Shown here: positions 20,302 through 30,718 of the stretch, piece after piece
Layout of the letters: the number at the start of each line of letters is the position of its first letter
Position numbering within the stretch: the first letter of the stretch is position 1
Assembly (NCBI GenBank): GCA_021234155.1
Contig: JAJEKV010000094.1
Location: 2,887,442 to 2,951,441, forward strand
DNA: 64,000 nt
Direction: 5' to 3'
From: Isoetes taiwanensis
Lineage: Eukaryota; Streptophyta; Lycopodiopsida; Isoetales; Isoetaceae
Notes under the pieces: generated by a model
Databases searched by the model: none
What the model saw: the letters and a program-made list of their open reading frames with translations, nothing else
What the model was told of the DNA's origin: nothing
Made by a program: the position numbers and the translations under genes

Positions 20302-21843
20302 TGTGACGTTCCAGTATAATATATGCCCCAAATATATATATTATACTGCCACGTCATGCGTACATGTCATCATGACAAACACTAGCGAGAGGTAAAGGGT
20401 TGCACCTAGGGGGCATCCTCGTTGCACCTAGGGGGCAACCTCGTAAGTTGTGCATGTTTAATAAACATATGCAACTATAAACCCCATGTCAAATGGCAAA
20501 ATCCCATTTGGCCAATGTTAACCTAACCCTAAGGGTGTCTATATAAGGGCTTTCCCCTTAAACCGTAAACCCTTCTTCCTTTTTCGCAATTAGAGTTTCC
20601 CAAATCCATTTTGGCCAAGCCAGGACTCTAGTTCGTATTGCCAGGCTCTTAAAAGCCACCCTTGCACAACAGATCTTCCAGCAGCAACAGTCTTCAGCGG
20701 GATCAGAAGCATGGACGCATTTCGAGGATCTGGAGCAAGTCAGGCGCCAGGTAAATAGTCATTCTGTTGTGCAAAGCCGCCTTTTAGCTTGGCAATGAGC
20801 TGGTTGAACATGTTAGTTCAGCCTTAGAGGCCTTATAGATCCCGAGATAATAAGCTCTAACAAAAGAACCTAACTTTGGATGTTTAGATAGGTAGATTAG
20901 ATGTTATTCTACAATTCAGTTCTTTGATGATGATGGTATTCATTCTATGCTCTCCCGTGTATTGGGAAGGGGGTAGAGACCCTAAAAGCCTTTGTAGCAG
21001 ATGTTCCTAGATAGCCTCATTAATACCCAATTAATGCGGCCTGTGCACAAGAGCCCGCCTGGTTGTGGGTGGAGGGGCTAGACCGATGGAAAAGGGGGAC
21101 TTGTCCCATCACTGATTGATCCCTCTGGTGTGTAAAGCCTACCAGGGATCTTAGTGGGCTAGGCTTAATGGTTTGCCACTGAGTGTGGGCAAGGCATGAG
21201 CTCGACACCTCTGGGGTGATGCGTCACCTTCCATGGGGTTCAAGTTGAATAAGGGCAGTGGCCCTCTAGCCGCCTGTGATGGGCATGCATGCCTCTGGAG
21301 GGGAGATGATTCTCCTCCTGCCTCATCGGGACTGGGGAGATGCAACCCAGCAGTAGCCCTCTTGGCTATGTACCCGGTAGGCTATGATCCGGTCCCAACA
21401 CTTTTCAACCTACTCTGCAAAGTGTGCACGGGAGGGGCGGATGGAGTGGACTACCCAACAGCCATGTTCTTATGCCAGCCCAATTCATTGCTATGACTCG
21501 GTCTGCATTGACTTCTGGAGGCCCAAGCCGCAAGTCGATCCCCTATAAGTCCGAGCCCTGGTTAGGATCTCCCCATGTTGATGTTATTGATGTTGTTGTA
21601 TATGAGATGTTATGATGTATTCACCCTTCGAGGTGAGCTTTTGATGTTATGTGCTTATGTTTATTCACGCTTCTGCACTTAGGACGGTCCTGAAGGACAA
21701 ATGACCCATCCGCTCTTCCCTCACTGGCCCAGTTCATGGGATTGGTGTCAGGTGGATGGCCCCTACTAGTTTGGCTACCGGGGGGATGAACTCTGCCTTC
21801 GGATACGATGGGAGCATTGATAGACGAAGTAGGAGACGTCACA
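20302..21843 (+). repeat. 3' LTR of the gypsy element (1542 bp)
   Basis: It starts TGTGACGT and ends ACGTCACA, a perfect 8-bp terminal inverted repeat of the TG...CA type, and it directly follows the polypurine tract. Its last ~280 bp recurs beside the primer site (903-1184). U3 contains two tandem copies of GTTGCACCTAGGGGGCA (20399-20440) and a TATA box at 20540. The bases after it (gcaatgctcc) belong to the 3' end of a minus-strand exon. Confidence 0.92.
20540..20546 (+). promoter_or_regulatory. LTR TATA box
   Basis: TATATAA, in the context GTCTATATAAGGGC, lies 239 bp into the LTR. A pyrimidine-rich run (CCCTTCTTCC) follows ~25-40 bp downstream, where transcription of the element would start. 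Confidence 0.65.
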
Positions 21844-21867
21844 GCAATGCTCCGACCAATGTCATAT

Positions 21868-22043
21868 TTAGCAATTTAGCATCTTCCATCCAGCGTCAAT
21901 GTCAACAGACATTGTTAACTCTTCCCTCATGTCGTCCTTCCCACACTTCTCGGCAACACTATCCACCACTGTCTTCTTGCAAGCATTGTACCTCTTCACG
22001 ATCTTATTGTCGTCGATGTATTCAATCTCAGTATTCCAGAGAC
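21868..22043 (-). CDS. Terminal exon of an unidentified minus-strand gene
   Basis: On the minus strand a pyrimidine run and AG (plus positions 22044-22060) precede an open exon starting with LWNTEIEYIDDNKIVKRYN, continuing CKKTVVDSVAEKCGKDD, and ending GWKMLNC-stop at 21868-21870. The sharp acceptor and clean frame make it a convincing last exon. I do not recognise the family. The gypsy element sits 24 bp beyond the stop, in what would be the 3' UTR. A partial copy with the same stop is at 340-452. Upstream exons were not identified; element B lies 0.8 kb upstream, within what may be the preceding intron. Confidence 0.55.
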
Positions 22044-22844
22044 CTACACATTAAAAGAAAAAAAAAAGTGATTACTTGGACCCCGTAACAAAAGACATGC
22101 GAGTAATAGAAAGACAAGGAGTTAGGCTTAGTACCAAAACAAACCCCACTTTCAAACCATTAATAAGCCCCCATACACAGAACGAACAATTAAGAAACAT
22201 GAAAACACACTCCTGGCCCTCAGAAGGCAACCCCACGTGCACAACAATCTTGTTTGTGAAGCAATCTTTAAAGAATGTTTCAGATGTTTTTTTTTTTCCA
22301 TGGGCCCCTAGGGGCTACGCACTTAATGATACAATTATGTAGCATCAAAGTAAACAGCTTTCATGCTATGCGGGCCACACAACATGACCAACAAGATAAG
22401 ATACATGACAAACTTTGTTGCATACCAAGTTGGCAATGCCAACTCATCTTATAAATTGCCAAAGTGGTGGGGGTTAGTGGTACCACGAAGGCTAAGGTGG
22501 CAGCCACATAGGTTACCAAGGTGACCATTTAAGGATGCAACACAGAACTGTTAGGCAAGGACCGATTTTTTCCTAGATAAAGGCTAATCTTTCAAGTAAG
22601 TTATCTCAAACAACTAGAAAATTGTTAAAGAGAACTATAATCTATGATGCTAGAAGCAAAATCTTAATGACCATGTGCTATCACAGCCACTAGAAGCAAT
22701 ATTTTATTGACCATGTGGCATCAAAAAACTATCGCACGGCAGTCCCATTCTGCTTCAAAGTCTTAAAGCACATTGATACATGCCAACGATCATTCTCTTT
22801 ACTGATCAATAAAAAATACAACATTTCACCTATAAAGTTCCTAC
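22044..22844. other. Non-coding DNA between the exon and element B
   Basis: AT-rich sequence with homopolymer runs (a T13 near 22288) and no open frame that looks coding. It may be intron of the minus-strand gene ending at 21868. The last bases (AAAGTTCCTAC-TATT) form the target of element B and recur intact at 34262-34277. Confidence 0.5.
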
Positions 22845-23374
22845 TATTAACAATGTTTAAAATGAAACGCACTTATTTAAGAAGTGCGTTTGAAAGATTC
22901 CTTTAAAAATTTTTGAAAATTCAAAAAAGAGACAAAAAAGGGAGCAGGAAAGATTGTTGAACACTTGGTGGTCAATAAATCCCATAAAAAGTAGCACTTT
23001 TATAGAAATGTAATGGAAAAAAATAAAAAAATAAAAAGAGACTGTTTTGAGGAAGTTAACGCAAATATTAAAGAACCAACAAATTAATTGTTGTTAAAAA
23101 GGAAGCATATGCAGTATGTCCTTTTGTACAATAAATCTGCAAATGCCTTTAAAGTGTAATTTACAAAAAGTAAAAAATAAAGTATGTGAAAAAGAAGTGG
23201 TAGTTGCTGTAATTAGACATTGCTGGAGACAGAATAAGAGAATCCATTTTAAATTTCTTAGTGGATTTCCAAAACAATACAAAGGGCATTAATGCGAACA
23301 TTAGAGAACATAAAATTCAGTTCCTCGTACAAATCTATACCGACATTTTAAAATTGAAACCTGACGGTATAAAT

Positions 23375-26300
23375 TTATACGATGGGAGGTTCCTCCCAGT
23401 CTACAGGGCTCGCATCTCCCTTTTGCTCTGTTTCTTGTGATGCCACGAAGCCTGAGACACCTGCTTCTGATTCTAATGGTACTGGAATTGGCTGCTTGGG
23501 GGGCTCTACCTCCACTGGTTCGAGGTCTACAAACTCCACCTCCTCGTCTTTTCTTCCTGTAATAGGAGGCTGGATTTCAGTGTAGGTGCCTTTGACATCC
23601 CCAGCACCATTTTTTGCTCCTAATTCCTCATTTTCATCTGGAAAGGACTCACAGGAGCTTATTCGAGTCCTGATGAAGCTGATTTTGTCTGGGTCAATGT
23701 CAACTGACACCACATTACGCCCCTGCTTAAGAGCGCATATAGCTGTGGTGCCAGTTCCTGAAAAAGCATCCAAAACCCAGTCCCCAGGGCGTGAAAACCA
23801 TTGTGTCAGATTGTTAATTAGCCTTTGGGGTTTCTGGTAGTGAGATACCCGGCGTCTTGCCTTGTTGCGGGTCTCTAAACTTACGAAGACAAATGGGAAT
23901 TGGAATGCATTGCACGGTGGGGTCTTCTCACCTTGAGTGTTAAAGTGCACCATGGTCTTCTTGGTGTCAGCGCTGTAGTAGCCTATATGAAAATGTTCGA
24001 AACAGCTGACTAACCGTGGACCACCACCATGACCTTTAACGTTTGTCTTCAGCCTGGAGCAGAAAGAAAAGGTAAGTCGAAAGTCTTGAGGAAATGGTAT
24101 AAATATATACGGTAGAGGGATCTATTTGTATAAATTTATACCGCAGTCTCTCCTTTGTATAAATTTATATGCATGAGGTTCTATTTGTATAAATTTATAC
24201 TGACAAAGACTAAATATAAATTTGTGCAGCATAATCTTTTTAAATTACAAAAAGCAAGCAACTTCGAGGCTTACCAGATGCAATTTTCAAAGCCGGCGTT
24301 GCAGACCAATGAAAAGGGTTTTAACACAAACATCGTTTGAAGGTCGGAGTGAAAGATTATGACACTCCAATTTGCCGACAACGTGAGGTCCTTTAAACCA
24401 TCCAAAAATGCTTTTACTTGCACATGAGTAAAGGCTTCATCATCAAAAACACTGTCCTTGATCTTAAAACCATAGGGAATGTCTGCTATGCACAATGTAA
24501 AGTTCTGCTTATCCAACAGTGTCCCTAGTTTGGTCATGTACAACTTTGTACAAGCAGTCCTGGCCACATGTTGTAAATCTTTCGTAGCCACCCTCAGAAC
24601 TGCTTTCAGCTACCTGCTTGCCCTGTTCGATGGCTTTTAATCTTTGCCTTTCCTCTTTTGCCCTTCGAACCAGATTCAAGAAGCCTGCTGGCAGACCTTT
24701 CTTCTTGTTCTGTAAGAAAGGAGTAAGGCAGAGGCACAAAAGCACAAAAGCACAAAGCAGTTCTTCTTACAAACTCACCCAGCCACTAAAGTTGACAGCA
24801 TGTTCTCGTATTATACTATCTGTTGTACATGTCGGGTAAAGAAGCTTGCACTCCTCCCAGTCTTCTAAATTTAGTTGCTTCATTAACTCCGACTGCCATG
24901 TGACAATGTCCTTCTGACTGCAACCAAGAAGAGAGTTAGACATGGATTGAGTACAGTGCATAGTAAAGTCTCCTTACGTCTTAGCTTCCTTAGCCATTTC
25001 GTCGAGAGTAAATTCTTTGGCAACAACTTTTTCTAGAAGCCGCACAAATATTTCTTTGCTCTTCAGGCCCTGTAGTTGTGTCCATGGCACTATGCTCATG
25101 TTTTTTTGTTTCGACTCAAAAACTTTTTTTGGTTTTGTGCCAGCGCTGCTGGCTTGCTCTTTAAGTTCACCATCTTCAAACATGCAGAAGATTCTTTCTT
25201 GCAGATCCCACACCTGTTAACAATTGAGGACCGTTAATGCAGCAGCTTAATGGCTAAGGCTAGTTGTGAAACAATTAATTCTAGGCAGGCGAGGCCATGG
25301 TATAAATTTATCCCGTTCATGACCGTGGTATAAATTTATACCGTAGAGGGCCGAGGTTCTAAACGTCAGCATTTTAGAATGGTATAAATTTATACCGAGT
25401 CCTGGTCCGGTATAAATTTATACAGTGGCATTGCCCGGTATAAATTTATACCGATACAGGACGCGGTAGAAATGTCTTTTAATGCACATATTCTGGTAAA
25501 CCTTGTAAGAAACTTAAACATGAAGGAGAAAATACTTACTTGGCCATCTCTGAAAGCAAGTTGAAAGTAGTTGTCATATTGCTTTACCACCATCATAGGC
25601 TTCTTATCAGAGTCGTAACTTAGATAGCATTCTGTCACACAAGCCTCCCGAAGTTCTTGGAGCTTGTTCTTTTGCTTCTTAAAGTCATCTCCATGCAACT
25701 GCTTGAACTCAATGTATTCTCTGTGCATGAAGCGAATTTTGTCTATGAGGCTCATCTTCAACCTAAAGTCATTGTCCAGGTTGTGACTTACGGCTATGAC
25801 TTTGGCCTCCTCATCTGTCAACCCGACATATATATGGGCTTCCACACTCTTCCAAACCTCATTCCTGCTCTCTTCCTTAGACAATTCTTTCCTGGCTTTA
25901 TAACTATGTGTTCCACCGAGAACATAGTAGGTATAGTCCTCAAAATCAGCCTTCCTGTAATCCCTGAGCTCTTGGACATGTTCTCTGTTAACCATGACAA
26001 CCAGAGGAGACACATGGGCATGTGGATTTCTTCTCATTCTTTGCTTTAGTATGCCCACATGTGCTGCGTACAACTTTCGAACTTGAAGCACCCTGATCCC
26101 GTCTTCATTCTTTGGCGGTCGCTTGATAGTGCTTAAGGATAAGGAGATTGTTTGTTTTAAGAGCTTTGTTTCATTTACACGTTTCAGAATTGCACTTGAT
26201 TTGTCCGAGGGTTTCATGACAATATCGGCCCCTGGCGCCTTTTGTAGTGCTTCTGCTGATTCTCCAATGGTCAATGCTTTGGTCTTCCTAGATTTTTTTG

Positions 26301-26958
26301 GTGGCTCTGTGGTGGTGACCAAAGCTTGCCTTTTTCCTCTTCCTTTAACCACAACTTCCTCTTCCTCTTCCTCTTCCTCTTCCTCTTCCTCTTCCTCTTC
26401 CTCTTCCTCCTCTCTGTCTTTGTCTCTCTCTTCATTTGTACGTGGATACCAGAACCCCTTCACAAGAACTTTTTCATCACAAAGAATAACGGAGGATAAG
26501 ATGTCTACTATGTCCTGCAGTCAGGCAATCTCAGTTAGCGTTCAATGTGTATAAATGTATACGAGAAAGCAACAAACAAAAGAAAAGAGGTCATAATGCT
26601 GACGTAACCAAGTTTGTTGTTCTCCGAAATGTACTCATATACATCTTTTGGCTTGCACATGCTTATTCTAAACATTGTGGTGCTTAGGATGTACTCAACA
26701 TCCCCGTCGTCATTAATTCAAGTCATAACTATTTCATCTTCGTTGTGTGAGGCCACCAAACTCGTCATTTCTCCAGCTGGGTAATAATCTTCAGCCTTAT
26801 ACTTACCCCTTCCTGTCTTGTTGCAAAGGTAAAGGTACGAATCAGTGGGGTAGCGTTCCCTAGCGCCCCTGTGAGTGTACCATATCACATCTCTGAGTTC
26901 GTAGGATTGTGGCTTTGGAGCTGAAGGCTGACCTTTGAGTTTAAGTGTTATCTTTTGG
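23375..26958 (-). pseudogene. ParB-like / beta-class DNA amino-methyltransferase gene (near intact)
   Basis: Exons on the minus strand: ~26958-26611 (N-terminal domain), 26514-25540, 25213-24978, 24917-24779, 24709-24275 and 24053-23375, with good GT-AG borders at most joins. The second exon encodes a ~20-Glu run, then a ParB/sulfiredoxin-like domain with YYVLGGTHSYKARKEL. The fifth carries the catalytic DPPY-type motif (CIADIPYGF). The sixth carries the SAM site (GDWVLDAFSGTGTTAICALK). Motif IV before motif I is the beta-class order of bacterial and phage N4-cytosine/N6-adenine methyltransferases. The lesions are one TGA in the N-terminal exon (~26715) and a frameshift in the fifth exon near 24595. 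Upstream exons may lie beyond the 27.2-kb insertion. The methylated base cannot be told from sequence. Confidence 0.8.
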
Positions 26959-27580
26959 CTGAAAACGCAAAAGAATCAGGCTTAAACATCGTCAGAAAAG
27001 ACTTTAACACTATTTTCTTTTTTAATTTTGTACTAAAAATGTTGTCCTAGAGAAGCTATTCTAGGTGTTATTGTACAGCTTTTTACGCTGCTCTAACTCT
27101 AAAAACACTGTAAATTTATGGAAATTGTGTAATTTTCTACTAATTTTTAAAGATCTAGCCTTTTCGGTATAAATTTATACCGAAAGAGGTCTCCACGGTA
27201 TAAATTTACTAGTTAGGGTGCCCAGCGTTGCTGGGCATAAGTTTGTCGCATGTTAATGATACAGCCTGTTGATGATACACGTGATATATCACGAAAACAT
27301 TGCAATGATAAAAAAAACATTGCAATGTCCATGTTACGACATTATTACATGCATGTTAAATGCAGGATCTTAGCAAATTGAACTGCTCTAGTTGTTTTTT
27401 GAAGATATGATTGTTAATGGGTACAATCGCCTAGATGTAAACAATACATTTACAACGATGATACAAATGTAACCTTTTTGTTAATGCGGAGTTGGGTTTT
27501 TTGCCTCGCTTCGTCCTCATACTGGTGCTTCCCCCTAAGCTAAGGTGAAAGGAAAGGTCAATTCAATATCGCCAGCCGTC

Positions 27581-27618
27581 TTGAGAAGAGCCGCATGAAG
27601 TGTAAGTTCCACATACGG
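27581..27618 (+). other. Group II intron domain V-like fragment (organelle-derived)
   Basis: GAGCCGCATGAAG...GTAA...CATACGGCCC has the layout of group II intron domain V: an AGC triad, a GNRA-type loop, a two-base bulge and a closing CGG arm. Two A-C mismatches would become A-U pairs by the C-to-U editing common in plant mitochondria. It is followed by GAAAGCCGAGCC, as in plant mitochondrial introns. It is probably a nuclear copy of mitochondrial DNA. Confidence 0.55.
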
Positions 27619-27655
27619 CCCGAAAGCCGAGCCTACGCAGGGCGCAGTCCAGGCT

Positions 27656-27766
27656 TAGGTTAACCGATCTCAATTGGCGTTTCTTCCTCTGTTTTTCTAA
27701 TAGTAAGTTAGGTTAACCGATCTCAATTGGCGTTTCTTCCTCTGTTTTTCTAATAGTAAGTTCTCC
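27656..27766 (+). repeat. ~55-bp tandem duplication
   Basis: The unit starting TTAGGTTAACCGATCTCAAT and ending CTAATAGTAAG occurs twice in immediate succession with no differences visible. It directly follows the group II intron-like fragment. Confidence 0.9.
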
Positions 27767-28743
27767 AGCTCTACGGAGTAACACATCTTATATTATAATG
27801 TTATAATTATGGTGCCCAGCATTGCTGAGCATAAGTTAGAAACTTGTAAATGATAAGTCAACGCCGCTCCCAACCAAGATGTCCCTACTAATATGTAAAT
27901 GATAAGCCAACAATGTTCCCACTTTGAAGGTGTCCCTACTAATATTCTTAGTGGAAACGTACTAATATTTGTAGGAATGTGCTAGAAGGTATCTCTACTT
28001 ACCTTCTCGTGTTTTTTTGTTTGAACTGCCCTTTTAAGGCTAGGTGCTTTCCATTTTCCAATTAGTAGGATGCAATAACAAACAATTTGAGACAAACAAT
28101 TTGGAAGTTGTTATTATTATTTTTTAAAATATATGAGACCTTTTTGAATTTATTGTTATTTTGTAAGTTGCTATTGCATAATCACTTTATTTCTCCTTTG
28201 TTTGATTACAATAAGTGCTCAACTGCTCCAGATTGATGTAATTAGCGTCATGCTCTTGTGCGTGCCTACACCAAGTGGTGCTCAATTTTTAGCTGAAACG
28301 TGGCACCGTTGGAGATGGTTCAGCACCATTGGCACCCTGTTTTCAAGGCCTTTATTAGTGGTGCTCCATGGCAAACACCCTGCAAAAGGAAGAACCCAAT
28401 TCAAGAATTTAGCAGGGCAAGAATTGAAATCAGAGGAGAGAGACTATGCAACAATTAAAAATTCATACCCACAACAGGCAAGCTTCAAATACTTGACTAA
28501 CACAAAAAGCGCATAATATACTCATGGTGCATATGCATTTCTTCATCCGAGTTGCAAATTCCAACTTTTCGCACATAAACTTTTGTGAGAAGCAAGATAA
28601 GTTGTTCTCCTTGATTGGCGGCATTATCCGCATATCACATCGAAATTTATATGTAATAAAATGGACTGCATCCCAAATCGAGTGTGAGGGACAAATTACA
28701 CGAAAACCAAATATGGCTCGCGAACCAATCTAAAAGATCAACT

Positions 28744-29917
28744 TCATCGGTTTTTTGAAATGAAGGCTCCATCATAGATGGCCATGGCGAGCCACAAATT
28801 GTGCTCAAAGCATCCTTCGCTGCTCTTATCTAGCATTATGGAAATGCCAAAAGCGTAGATGTCCAAAGAGAGATGAGCTTCATTATATACCTCATCAACC
28901 GGTGCATTATCGCCACGCACACACATCGGCTTTAGCCATCCGTTAAATACCCCAATGGCATCACTAACACTTCCGCATCTCATGTACATGTTGATTAAAG
29001 TATTCCCTAAAAAGGAGCTTGTTTCAAACATCATTTTGCTCGGATATGCATGAATCGCTTTGCTTTTACGAATATCATGCGGCTTTGTAAACAAAACGGA
29101 TGCAAGCATCAAAATGTTCCCTAGAATCTTTATGGTCCATGATCTTAAAGGCAGAAAATGCTTCCCTTTAATTTTCCTTTCTTAGCCATTTGCCAAAGAT
29201 ACCTACTTTTCCTGTCAATGTGGAAACTTTTGAAAAAAAAATCGCACCCTCACGGAACAACTTCTTACATTTTTTTTTATTATGGCAATGAGTGAAGTCC
29301 GCACCGTTGGTCTAAGCCAAAAGCCCCGCAAGGAAACATTTGCAAGCCAAGAAGGAGAAGGTTTTCCGATCATAAAGCTTATATCACATTCCTTGGTCTG
29401 TGCGCACTCAAAGATTGAGGTTAAACCCGTGGTAATCAAAGCCTCAACTTGGGAAAATCATCGAAAAATACGATAGAACTGGCCTGCATGTCCCTCGAGC
29501 CACGAAGCAAAGCTAACCCTTTGATGGGAAGAAAAATATTGGTTAAAAGCTCATTTGCAAATGGACGAAACGGTTGCCCTTTGAAGAAATTGGCATGCAA
29601 GTCTTTGAAAACTCCGTAAGCAAGAAAATAGTTCGATGCAAGATAACCAGGTGTTCCCTTTATCTGTGTAGTGACACTACCACTTTCTTGAGTGATGAGC
29701 TTGGCCATGCCAAGGTAAAATAACTCTGGCGAGAGGCCTGAAGCTTCCAAGCCAAGATCAAGACACGAAAATCAGTAGCGTGGAGGCAAGGGCAGAGCAG
29801 AGACTTGGAACTGATGTTCGGCCAGCAAACAGGAAGAGCAAGATCCGGCTCTGCAAGAATTGGGCAAATCGATGCCCTCTTCTTCGGTGCCCTCTTCTTC
29901 GACCAAATCTCAACCAT
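28744..29917 (-). pseudogene. Fragments of PPR and receptor-like kinase genes
   Basis: On the minus strand, 29112-28980 reads as a pentatricopeptide-repeat segment (SSFLGNTLINMYMRCGSVSDA, split as NTLINMYMRCG and SVSDAIGVF). Next to it, 28930-28830 reads SLDIYAFGISIMLD, kinase subdomain IX. Further upstream, 29705-29630 reads LGMAKLITQESG...TTQIKGTPGYLAS, a kinase activation loop. The pieces are out of order for any single gene, contain stops, and lie inside the 27.2-30.0-kb insertion. They are best read as captured gene fragments. Confidence 0.7.
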
Positions 29918-30718
29918 TGAGTCTCAACCCTAAATCTCAGCCTCTCGATCTAGGGCTGGGTCCAACACTTACACAATAACATTATAATATAAGATACTGC
30001 AGAATTCTCTGTTGCATAAGTTCATACTGCTTCAGTAACCCGCGGTATAAATTTATACCGAGGAGACTTGCATGGTATAAATTTATACCGCTCAGCACTC
30101 TGTCGGTATAAATTTATACCAGTTCGTCCTCCTCCTCGGTATAAATTTATACCGAGAAGAACTCACACGGTATAAATTTATACCGGGAGACGTCCTGCGG
30201 TATATCTTTAAGCTGTTTATGTTCAGACTCGGTATAAATTTATACCAATGGGGTTCAGCCACTGTATAAATTTATACCGAAAGACCACGACCTAGAGAAA
30301 GTTTAAACTACTAAAAGAAACGTAAACTTGAAATGGTACGGGTTAGAAACTTACGTGGCCATGTCCGTATGAAGATCCTTATAGCTGCTAGAAGTCGCAA
30401 AAAGGGGCAAGTATATAAGGCGGATCGCGAGCGCCTTCGAGCCAAGCAGCATATACAGATAATGAGCTCGCCTCCACCTCCCTTAAGTACTACTGCCAGT
30501 TGCTCTTTCGTATAGTTTCTGTCCATAAGTTTCTATATACTGCGTTCTAAAGTTTTCGTATGAAATTATACCCTCCTTGTTTGTTTTCACTGTGCGACTG
30601 TATAAATTTATACGCTTTCTGTATAAATTTATACCACTCTTTGTCTCTTGTGCTTCTGCTTGGTATAAATTTATACCGTGCGGTATAAATTTATACCGTC
30701 TGTGCCTGCGAGCTCACT

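Larger units (their letters stand above)
27209..30035. mobile_element. Secondary insertion in element B (Helitron-like, with gene fragments)
   Basis: It begins by cutting a palindrome (27197-27208) and ends before the intact one at 30044. Near its start is GTGCCCAGCGTTGCTGGGCA, and ~600 bp on GTGCCCAGCATTGCTGAGCA; this type of motif is typical of plant Helitron 5' ends. The second unit is preceded by ATCTTATATTATAATGTTAT (27786-27805), whose exact inverse is at 29974-29993. That suggests a foldback or Helitron-like unit of 27786-29993 inside the insertion. Fragments of PPR and kinase genes lie within. Exact borders and class are uncertain. Confidence 0.5.
23366..30697. repeat. GGTATAAATTTATACC palindrome array in element B
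   Basis: Twelve perfect 16-bp copies start at 25327, 25381, 25437, 27166, 30044, 30074, 30105, 30138, 30169, 30231, 30662 and 30682. At least ten near-copies start at 23366, 24096, 24127, 24156, 24186, 25299, 25409, 26548, 30263, 30599 and 30620. A half copy at 27197-27208 is cut by an insertion. Many are extended by C/G to 18 bp. They sit in methyltransferase introns, at its stop codon, and in the intergenic region up to 22 bp before the transposase ATG. None lies inside a coding exon apart from the stop-codon overlap. Confidence 0.95.

Noticed and set aside
22715-22906. Short frame overlapping the left end of element B
   Set aside because: It crosses the target duplication and TIR and has no domain, so it is a chance frame.
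26350-26420. Long Ser-run protein on the plus strand
   Set aside because: It is the antisense of the GAA/GAG repeat encoding the Glu run in the ParB-like exon.
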